Positions 11,001 to 21,900 of a DNA stretch of 64,000 nt are shown here, one piece after another (positions within the stretch are counted from its first letter, which is position 1; every line of letters begins with the position of its first letter). Under the pieces are notes generated by a model, which did no database searches, was not told where the DNA came from, and worked only from the letters and a program-made list of their open reading frames with translations. The position numbers and the translations under genes are program-made. The DNA comes from Tigriopus japonicus. Its lineage: Eukaryota > Arthropoda > Copepoda > Harpacticoida > Harpacticidae. Location: NCBI GenBank assembly GCA_010645155.1, contig CM021315.1, positions 9,228,819-9,292,818 on the forward strand, in the 5' to 3' direction.

Positions 11001-12654
11001 TTTGACGCCTTGGGGATCGATTTTCGATATCTGCCCAATTCTTCAAATAAAAACTTCTTCTGCCACATTGTTTTCTACCTTTTAATGACAGGTGAAAGAG
11101 CCTCAAGTTGAAGAAGTAGGTATTCTAAGCTTTGAGCATTAATCATCGTTGTTTATATTTTCCAATTTCGAAACAAGGAATGATTTGGTTCATCCTACAT
11201 ACTTAGCGTACACTCTAACCCAATATGACCTTTTTGTCATTCTTTGAAGTAAAAAAGCCGAGCCCAAATTAGCCCTTGTCGCCATGGAATGTGGTACCAC
11301 AATGTGGGTCTGTGGCCTTGTGCGTTATTGTTGGGATCAAATGAGGGAAAGAAACTTTCATGTATAGGACAAGTTTTTTTCAGCTCATTTCACCATCCCT
11401 TTCTAGGATAATCTGTAGCATTTGAAGACTTGACCAACCAAGGGAGATTTATGTTGGAGAACAAGTCGTATGAGAGATATGGGCATCCTTATGGGGTTTT
11501 AGGCTCTTTCTCTTCAAATTGAAGACACTTAATCTCAAGCTCTCTTCGCTCTTTGCGATTTCTTTGACTATACGTAGAACTACTGTTCTGATAATGGGTC
11601 CAAAACTTGAAACAAAAAATATCAATGTGTTGGGGTTGCTCTCCATTGCATTTGTACCATAATCCTGGTACCTCGTTGTTTGCAAATTGACTCCATACTT
11701 TCAGCTAGCATAATCGTCCTTAGAATAGACTGAACCACAATTATTTTCCCCCTTTGGAACATCGGTGTACAAGGCTTTACCATTGCCTCCTAGCTTTTGC
11801 ATTCTCTCTAGTTGCTAGTGAGAGTGCCGACCAATCGACTCGAGTGAAGGTCCCATTGTGTGGGGAATTGGAAGGCAAGTTATATTTGGCCTCTCCTCCC
11901 TTGTAATCAGACTATCAATCATTGGAATGAGATCACCAACTTGGTGAGAATCGAGACGAAACGTTGCTTGGCCTGACTCCTTTCGGTATGGATTGGTTCT
12001 TATTAGTTATGACTGACTTATCAACAGAGGAATTTGAAGCTTCAAAGCTTGACCTTCTTCCCCCATGTTACGAACCTTTGAACGGACTTAGTTTAGCTTC
12101 AGGCTATTTTTCCGGAAATTTAATCACGTTGTGAAACCTGAAGTCTCCTCAGCTTTGAAAAAGTAGTGATCTTCTTTTGTTGCCGAATGAAATGAGTTTG
12201 ACTCAGATTCTGGATTGCCTTGCCTTAGAGGAACGAATACCTGTCCCAAGAGATTCTATGAATATTTACCTATCCCAGTTTTCCCATCATCCCTGACAAA
12301 GTGAGCGACATAATCTCAATATTTTCGATATGGTCGACGACAACGGCTGCACACAGAGTCCCTTTATACATGAATGTAGTTCACAGACAGTCTTTGGTTG
12401 TCAAAACCACCTTCCAAATGGTTGAGGGGGGAGAATAAAACGAAAATTATGGCCACCTCTTATGTTATGGCCATAAATCAAACCTCAGCGAACGGAAGAG
12501 GACCCCATTGAGAGAGAGAGGCTGAAGTGGGCATTTCAAATGTCGTTTGGTTTCCCTTTGGCCGCTATTTTTCCAGAGAGAGAAAAAAATGTCGGTCCGC
12601 GACCGAGCGTTTGAAACTAAACTAACATTGGGATTTATTTATCCGACTTTTCAG
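8019..12654. other. Intergenic or intronic DNA between CLC and RhoGEF exons
   Basis: No exon is supported here. The stretch should hold the CLC promoter or 5' exons and either the promoter or an upstream intron of the RhoGEF gene. I looked for a PDZ-type exon (G-x-G-[LF]-x-[VL] followed by GDNPV), as expected at the N-terminus of RhoGEF2/PDZ-RhoGEF proteins, and did not find one. Around 9350-9420 the DNA is GC-richer with GCC/ACC triplets (Gly-rich on the minus strand). It has no splice support. A GAT/AAT-rich microsatellite lies at 9772-9817. Confidence 0.5.
9772..9817. repeat. Imperfect GAT/AAT microsatellite
   Basis: Run of ATGAAG, GATAGTAATAATAGT and ATGATGATGATAA units in non-coding DNA. 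Confidence 0.75.
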
Positions 12655-12966
12655 GTGGGTCTCAACTCAACAAACAATGCAGCCAGTCTTGGATCAGCCA
12701 ACAACACGCCTTCCAATTCTGCTTCCTCACCAAAGACACCTCATCACGAACGAACCAAGTCAAGTCCGACGAGTCTAATTGACTTCAGTGAAAGCAATGG
12801 AGCGTCCTCCTCCAGTTTCAATTTGGACTCATCTCGAGCCTGGTTTGGCTTTGGCCGAAGAGATGGTCGAGTCAGTCCCAGATATGAAACCCCACCGGGA
12901 ACGCCCCCTCCCCCTTATCGGGATCGGGTTGAAAGCCCTATGGTCATTGGATCGCCAACGAATGAG
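12655..12966 (+). CDS. RhoGEF2: RhoGEF exon 1 seen: disordered Ser/Pro linker
   Basis: Acceptor CTTTTCAG before GTGGGTCTC and donor AATGAG before GTAGGT; phase 0 at both ends; 104 codons. It encodes a polar linker with SP and TP sites (SSPKTPHHERTKSSP) and a proline cluster (YETPPGTPPPPYRDR) that could bind SH3 or WW domains. In the family this is the region between the N-terminal PDZ and the RGS-like domain. The frame also stays open upstream through the acceptor to an ATG at 12592 (MSVRDRAF), so this could be a first exon instead of an internal one. The upstream stretch looks intron-like (TTTATTTATCCGACTTTTCAG ends it), so I prefer the internal reading. Confidence 0.7.
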
Positions 12967-15900
12967 GTAGGTTGAATAGTCATCACGTGCCCTTGGCCTA
13001 TCAACAAAGTGTGAGTTGAAGTACGCCCCATTCAGATTAGGAGTGTTCTCAAAGAGTCTCTGATTTTCAAGACTCTTTGTTTAGAGTAATAAAATTGTGT
13101 ACAAACAATACAAAATGTAGTAGTATCTCTTGTATGTAATTATGGGGCAGAGTGGCTTCATTCCAATCTGGACATGGAATTCGCAATCATTGCCACCGAT
13201 CCTTGTGGACAAGCATGACACATCTTACTGATAACCAAAGAAGAAGAAGATGAAGCAATATAAATGCAAATGTTTACGGCGCTGATAGCATAGGACATCT
13301 GTGTTGGTTCCTGTCGTCTCTTAATCAAGTGATTTAATATGGTTTCATTCAGTAAGCTGTTCCACGTTTGCGCCAAAAAAAATAGCCGTTTGTCTCCAAG
13401 AAGTGACCCGGGTTTGGTTATTTACATTTGCTGACATTTCTGATTTAGCGGTTACTATTGATCAGAGGGCTCTTCCTCGTGTACAGAATAAGTAATCGGA
13501 GTTCTAATCCTGGTAATATGCACGCACACACACACTCACACGTACGAACGAGCAGCTAGCCATTACCTAGAAGTGATAACAAGAATTAGACTGGCAAAGA
13601 TAAGTCAAGTTACGGGCTATGTTCAGACTCGCAAGCTAGTGCTTCTCGATTGCTTTCAATTTCATTGTGTTAATGTGGAAGTTCTCAAGATGAATCCTGA
13701 GGAGGAAATCCACTCCATAGTGAAGCGACACAGCATGGCTGAAGAACGAGTTCGCAGAATGAGTCTTGAAGGTGCAAGCCAAATGACAGGTCTCACCAGA
13801 ACACCCAGTAAAGGCTTGTCTCGAAGTAATGGCACCCGAAGATCAAGTGGTGTGAGAAGAAGAACATCCAACACGGAAAGGAAATCTGATCGAACGGATC
13901 CAGTGGTAGTTCCCACTTCCACAAGCAAGACTAGCTCATTGCAAGGACATCAACGCTCCCAATCCACTTCTGGCGTGCCGCAGCCGACTGCAAATTTCAC
14001 ACTTCCCAGAAATGGTCAAGACTCCTTTAGACTGGTTCTCTCTTCTCTCTACGAGACTTTTATAGATCCTTGTAGCCCGATGTACTTACCCTTTAATCAT
14101 GAATCACAAAAGTCATTCCTTCAATCATTGGGCCCCACCCATTTCAAGGTTCATGAAGGGACAGCTCAATTTCTTTGCCGGGCTAAAGTCGAGTCTTGAC
14201 CATTTTGTTTCCTTGTATGAAGTGTCCGATGAGGATTTCAAAACCCCGGACGAGATGGCGGCTGCCGCTGTGTTGAATACGATTTCTATGGCCTCAGACT
14301 TTCTGAAGTCCCTTCATAACCGCAAGAGCAACGTGAAATTGAAAAACAATATCAACGCCAAGTCCAAGAAGTGCACGCCAATTGAAATCCAAGTTGTAAA
14401 AGACGATCCAGAGCCAGCACCAGTACGTAAAATAAGATGCCTTTCACTCGGCAGGCTTGATATGAAGGAATTTGCAACCTTAAGTCGACTTGCTCAAGCC
14501 TAATCTAACGATTCAATGGGCATTCCTTAGTGCCACCCAATTGGGAAAACTCAAATCGAGAAGGATTCGAAGGCCGCAAATTGGCCTTCCCTTACGGAGA
14601 AATGGATTCCGGAAGCGATCGCTCTTCTATTCTGTTTTGTAGCGTTCGCTCGTTCCATGGAGTTCTAATACAGAATGGCGAATTCGGCCATAAATCCAGA
14701 TTTGCTTAGACCTAGGTCCAACTGACGACTAAACGAGCTTAACTTTGGGTCCTAGACGATATGGGCCCACCTTGATCCAATTGGACTTGATTCCAGTCGA
14801 AGGCCGGAAGGAACACTCGTTGCTCGAAGTTCATGTGTGTTTGAGAGGCCTTTGGGAACCGCGATTACTTTCTTTGGTGTCGCACCTAAGTAGTTGACTG
14901 TAATAATAGGGACACGCTTTCCTCAGGCACCGAAAGTACTTCAGATGAAGACCACATCCTGTAGTTAGTCATTGTGCATGCTTTCATGTCCTTCTGCTCT
15001 AATCTGGTGGCCTTGCGTCATGAACTTTTGAATATGAGTTTGCTTGATATGCGTTGTTTGACCTCATTCATGAGCATGATGAATTCAAGTTCAACAAAGT
15101 GTCAACTTTGTATCTCTAAGTACCTCTTGCCTTTTTAGATTTCTTTTTCTCCGCTAATGGAGAGACATTAATGTTGTCACGCAATGGCGATTTTGTCCAA
15201 TCAGATCATTTGAGTCGAAACATAACATTGTGAGGTCGTTAGAATTGGATAGTTAGTCTCCAGGGCTTGAAGTTAACTCGTGTTGCCATGTTTAACTTTC
15301 TTTAATGACCTCACTTGAGGCCGTAGAAAAGCCTGAAACTGTGGAATGCCACCACTTTAGTGAGCTTTCTGCCTCCAAGTAATTGCTTTATCCCCGTAAC
15401 CTACGTTTTGGATCCTGATTAGTCAATTTTGAAGTAAAACTCCGTAATTTTTTTTTGCACAAGATATCATCTGTTATTCGATTGCCCATATTTGGATAAA
15501 AGGAGGTTCCTCCAGTACGTTTGAACCTTAAGATGTATGTCCATTAACTTGAGCAGAATTCGGGGTTCCAATAGGACTATCATGTGGTCCAAGATCTTTG
15601 GGAAGCGAAATGGATGGCATGGCAGCCTCAAAAAGCGAATGGTCAAGGAGCTAGCTAGCTAACTTAAGGTTTTTGCCCCAGACACCCTTTTAGCAAACCG
15701 AGAGGCTGGTGAATCCTTGATTGATTGTTGGCACAGCTTGAGAAAAACAACATACTAGCTTATCTGTGGTGCCAAAGCGTTGTTTAACAACAAGTCTTCT
15801 TGACCTTCTTTCCCAGGTTCCCGCTGGTGGACGAACCCCGAATTCTTTGCCCCAACCTTTCAATTCAGCCCCTTCGAGGCTTCTAGACATGGGAAACCTT

Positions 15901-18900
15901 GACAATTTGAACCTGGATCGATTCATGAACATGGAAGAAGACGATGATTGTGATGACCAAGGAGATGAAAGCGCGCCCGACGTAATCAAACACGTCTGGG
16001 ACCTCATCGCTCATAATGCACATTTGGCCGTGTTTATTGTCTTCGTCATGGAAACTGAGCGTGATCCCGCTGCTCTGGTAAGTGTCGTTATTTTCCTTGA
16101 ACTTATTGAGCAAGTCCTGTGGAGGTTCCAACTTTCTTGGTCTTGGACCAAAGTCCCAACGTCTGGGCTCAGGCTTTTCTTGCTTCATGATGGATTGGCT
16201 GAGCCCTCATTTAGGAACCGGAAATGCCCGGTACTTTAAGAGTATTGCCAACTCTTGTAACTATTATTGTTCCATGTCCTCAAGTAGCGAGCTGGTTTGT
16301 TTTGTCCGTGCTCGACTAACACGGTTTCTCAACGACCTCAAATCTTGATTTCTCTAGCAGGCTTATGGAACTTGGACCACTGGTTTTGGAGTCATTATGC
16401 TGAGAAAGAATTAATTTTACTGTCGTTTTTAACAGTTATGGCTTCAGTATGCTAGTCTAAAATGGTTTCAGAATGGTTCCAAACGGGAGGAATCACGAAA
16501 TGGCCTTTTTATGCTGTAACAGATGCATTTCTGACATCCAAGGAATATTCAATGATCTTGAATTCTAACCCAACTGAAACTTGTGCACTTGTGGTCTCTC
16601 AAAGAGAATCTGTTTCTCCTCTCTACCTTCTGAAAAATTGAAAATTGGATAAGGCCCAAAGACCAAAAGGGTGAAAGGAACTCCAGCCATGAGTTTATCC
16701 CTTCAATCAAAATTCAAAATATAATAAACACCTCTTTTGAGCCCCTTGGAACTCGCTTGGAATTGCATGTTGCCTTGAATGGGTTCATGTCAATTTTTCA
16801 TTCATATTTCCATTGAGTGCACGGCAAAGATGGCGTAGATAGCCATTTTTCATGCTTGAAAAGAGTCTTTAATAAGGAGGAGGAAAATGTAGGAGATAAA
16901 AAGGACGACATTCAAATGATGGGATTGGGTTTACTATTCCCTCGGGATTCAAAGCTTTCAGTGGACATAATTTCTTTCTGTTGAATCAAATTTGGGACTT
17001 TTTTCGCTTCCAAGAGAGGGATTATTTCTTTTTTTCAAAATGAAGTGTTAATTTTTTTCGTCATCTTTCAGTTCTTCTATCTCCTAACGGACCCGGATCA
17101 CTATCACAAAAGCCTGAAAGACATGCAGAAATGGGCGTACGAAATCCATTCCACATTTCTTGTCCCAGATGCTCCTCTAAAGATCCCCAACATTACCGAG
17201 CAAATCGTGAACGAAATCAACTCGTAAGTGTCCGATCCATGGAAGGTTCATTTTATTGAAGGCACATTTTTCCCGTTCCTGACTAGACGACAAAGAGTTG
17301 CAGAAACCGATATTTGGGCGGGATTTTCATCCAATGTGACTCGTTCCTTCAGGCCCTCAGACTTGTTTGGCCTTGCCCAAGGAGGAAGGCTGGCGTGTGA
17401 TAAATTTTGGCGGAATGTCATCTGATAACAAATCATTTCCCAGAGATCAGACAAGCCCGATGTGAAAGAAGGAAAGCGTGCAAAAGAGGGAATGAATTTG
17501 TAGACGACCCCTTGAGATTAGAAGGCTCTTTTTTGGCTCGAAACGAGTCCCGCAAACTCTCCCAAAAATCCCAAGTGCCCTCAATCCTGATATGACTACT
17601 CATTATTGTTTCACTTTCGCAGAACCCTTGAGGAACGCTTCGATCAAGAAGAAGCGCATAAGACGCTGTTTGTGAAAGCTCGTTCTGTGGCTAGAAAGGG
17701 CCTTCGTCTTCAATTGGAGGATTTCACCTCGGAGCGATTGGCAGGTTTAAGCCGATTCTCCGGACCTTCTGAGTCCAACTTGAAGGCCTGTGCGGATAAT
17801 GCAGCCAAGGAAAATCAGGTCATCAATGATCAACTCATCCCTGTGATTGACACTTTAAGGTATGTTGTCCGTTTGATGAATATATTATCGATTAATTTCT
17901 GGATAATGACAGGGATCTGTCCTTGCAAAGGCCAGTTCACTGGCCCGATAATCTGTTTTTGTGAAAAATATCTGCTTGTTTACTTCTTTCTTGAGTCAGA
18001 GAAAAGGTTTTGAGGGGAAGAGGACCCTAGATTTCTCGTGTTTCCAAATACCTTTCTTCCTCCCCAGACAGTTAGTACCCAAGTAGTTTGGCTTTTACAA
18101 GGTCATTGCAGAAGGAGAAATGAGACAGGGGAAGGAAAACTCGGCCTTTTTCTTCTCGCGCTCCAACCAACAACAATGAGAGATGATGAACGCTCCTCCT
18201 GCTGATCTTTGGCCTTGCTTAGCCTCAACTGTCTTTTTTTTGCAGAAACAAAGGCAAAACCTTCCCTAGAAGCAAAAATATAATTGATGAACTCCTGTGC
18301 AACTCTTGTAATGGGATGCATAAAAAGTTTCGCTACTCCAAATCATAAGCATGCATTGCAAACAAACCCCGGTGTTGTTGATCTTGCCAGTCTCTTGCAG
18401 GTTCAACATTGCTTTTCTATATGTTCCATTGTTGCACTTTGTTTCAGCAACGATATCGAGCACTGCACAAACCGCACTCTGGCAATCGCCTCAAGTTTGG
18501 CCACGATCATGTCCAAAATATTCAACGTCAAAAGCTCGCGGAATGCGAATTTCTTGGACCGCTGTCCGATGTTTCTGTCGGACAAGAAGTCCAAGTTGTT
18601 TGGCAAAAACATCAAGAAAATCCCGTTGAAAGGCCATAATTTCGAGCTCAAGCAATTCACACACCTTACTATGTGCAATTTCACCAAAGGAACGATTTGG
18701 GGCATTGGTCCCCAAGGATACGCTTGTCAAAGTGAGTAGTTGTAGTACACCCTTTTAACCACGACAAATCGACCGTCAAGTCTTAGAAGAGGCCACCAAG
18801 AGAAAAGCCTTCTTCTCGTGATGGTCGAGAGAGAAAGGTTGTCGTATGATGGCACCTCTCTGGTGCAAGTCCTTTTCATGTCAGGTTTCAATCCTCGTTC

Positions 18901-21900
18901 CAGACTGTGATTTTAATGTGCTCAAAAAGTTCGTGCACAGGGTCGAAGAGCCTTGCACGGAGAAGAACCGCAAGGTCACCAAGGCCACGCAACTCTCCAA
19001 GTTTGCTTCGGATTTGGGTCTGCCTCTGAGGAAACCATCGACACCTCTCCCAGGTCAGTGGCAAAAGCTATTTCGTGTAGATCGATTTCTTCAAATGAGA
19101 CAGGAGATGGTTAAGTAACTTGTGAGTGTTACTCAGAGTGAGAAAAATTCTAATTAAATTTTATGGCATCCGACTGCCATCTATCTTCTCAAGCGATTCT
19201 TCATTGCCAAGGCTGAGGCAATTAATTTTGTGGAAGGAGAAATAATCTCTCCAGTCCTTAATGTTCCATGTACTAACTGCTCCAAGCAAGGCTGCAAGGC
19301 TGTCTAGCTGAGCCACAAGAAAGTGGCTGGCGTGTTGGCGAGAAGAAATGCGCCATTTCGGGGTCCTTATTATTATTTTTGCTTGTCCCTGGTGCATTTC
19401 TCGCTACCTTAGATGACGTTTTTGTAATGTTGATCTACGCAGAACCAAGTCCTAATAAAGGCCCTGTCACCGAATTTGCATGCTATGAAGAACCTTTTAA
19501 TCACGGGAGCTTTTCCTTTTTTTCTCATTCCAGGACGAGAAAGTTTGAGGATCTTTAACACAGACCAAGACGAGTTTGACATCGGTAAGAACAACCGCTT
19601 TTCTCTCCTGCACTTTCTTGTTACATAGTATGTACATGTACAAATTTTAGTTTATGAGACCGCAAAGTTCTCAGCTCTTGATAAAAGTTTTGTGGTTGAA
19701 GAAAGGCCTAAGGGATTAATTTAGTTGAACATGCTTTATTATTTTGCTCAAGTTCTGCAACATGGTATTCGACAGCGCAGCAAGAAAAGTAAAGAAAGAG
19801 CCATCTGAATTTTCTTATTTTTTTAACTTGACAGTGGTCCTCATTAGCACCAAAACATTTTTCTGGACTGAGAAGGTCACGAATTTGGTTGGAAGAAATG
19901 TGTTGATGACCATAGTTGTACTATTGAGTAAACCTTTGATGTTACTTGAACTGTTGAGTGCCTTTGACTGCCATTTCTTAACTAACTTATTACCATAAAA
20001 TGATCGAGAAATATTGTAACAGTTTCAAAGGCTTGCATGTGGCAAAGGTTTACGGTCACAATGTTTTCCTATTGCAAAGCCTGGTGAATCATATTTCGAG
20101 TGATGCTAGTTTCTGAGTTTGACGCCAGGGACGAGTGTAGGACACTAATAATAAATGGCAACGAGCCTTGCTGGAAAGGTCATGTGCATCCCAAGGGAGG
20201 AAAAGAGGCCTCTTTTTCAATATTGCTGTCCATATGCCAAGAGGAAACCCCTATATTATCAATGGGATCAATCGGGCGGGATCTCCAATTACTCTAGTAA
20301 GGCTCCCTTCTCTTCTCTTTTTTTCTGTCTGGTTTGTCAAATGTCAAGATCGACCTTGGCCTACGGCCTATGATAAAAATCGTGTCTTCTTCGTCAAAAG
20401 CAAGCATAGTTTTGGGCCCCAAGATAAGCGGCTCTGATCGTGTTTCCCTCTCCATCTTACTCCTTCTTTTTCCCTTTGAAAAAGGTTATCTTGCCAGATT
20501 CGCCAATAAAAGGAGCTCAAATTTGTAATCTATCTTACCGACAAGAACATCTATTCCATATCCCTTGACATGCTATTGGAGCCAGGAAAAGCACTGAGTA
20601 GAAAAGTAGATACTAGTTGACGTAGAAAGAGGTGGTCCAATTTCTTCGACGATTTCTGAGCCACCCGTTGAGCCCTACTTCTGATTGGAATCCTGGTAGA
20701 CATTAATAGTTTGGTTTCCAATGTCATTCGACGACATAAGGCAGGTGCAGGCAGACTTTCTCTCTCAGTGGATTAGGAAAGCAACCTTCGTGAACCACAA
20801 TCTTCTTTTAAGGAGCTTTATAGGTTACTTTGATGGTGGATGCATGTGTTGTCTGGTATGTTGAATTATGGGCCTCGGACATGCAAACATAGTCAAAAAT
20901 AGACGAGTGTCCACACTGGGCTAGAAAATCCATCAATTTTCCCCTCGACCTTCTGTCCCATGTCAGTTGGGCTTTGATGAAAACGAGTAGGCCAATACCC
21001 ACACCCCGCTGCCCACATCCACTCAATAGCCTTTTGACTTGCCATTCTGCCTTGTTGGTACTACAAGTTTAACTTGGAAATGATCATAAAGTGGGCAGAT
21101 GACACATCTCGAATCTTGGATGGTCGTGCAATGAAAAATGAATGATCTTTCCGAGAATGACGGAGTAGATTTTTGTCTCTCCCTTCGATCTGCGTATCGC
21201 TACTCTTCTATACCCAAAAGGGCATTCAAACACGTGGCTTGGAGTTTGGTGATATGGATGGGCAATCCTCTTTAAGCTTTTCATATCAGCTTTATTGAGC
21301 GAAAATAACTCGTATAATTCCATGTCTTCCTCTTCCTTCATTGTTTGGACTCGTTGCGGAGCTTTGTCACCTACCTGTACTCGAAAGTGATTTGAGATTT
21401 GTTGGGGATTCAATTCGGCAATCAAGACAGGACACGGTCGGGTTCTATTCAGAGGTCTTAGCTGTAGATTTGCAACCCAGTAGGATGACTTTAAACGAGG
21501 ACGCACGAGCCAACGAAGACCAAACGTAATCCATCCGTACTTTCAAGAGACGCAAAGATGTACTGTACCCATTTTTACCTGGCCCAACTCCGGTGGAAAG
21601 GCATTTACCGGAGATCAACCAGTCAGGGAAGGATGCTGGGTAATGCTGAGATGTGCCCTCACACCATCATCCACACGTTCCTTACAAGAACATGTACGTA
21701 CACTAAAATGACTATGACGCCTACTCGACGCTCCTCTGGATTTTCAATGGAGTATTCTACGTATGTACCTTATATGTACGCTTTTCGCTTCTCTGTTTGC
21801 CTTTAGCTTCAAAAATGTCGTTAGGGAACCCAAAGTTGAGAGTGATCGAATAGCCTTTACATCTAGAAGGAAGATACATCAATGATGCATGAGAAAGCCA

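Noticed and set aside
21084..21506. 140-codon minus-strand frame
   Set aside because: Composition is not protein-like and no splice support was found.
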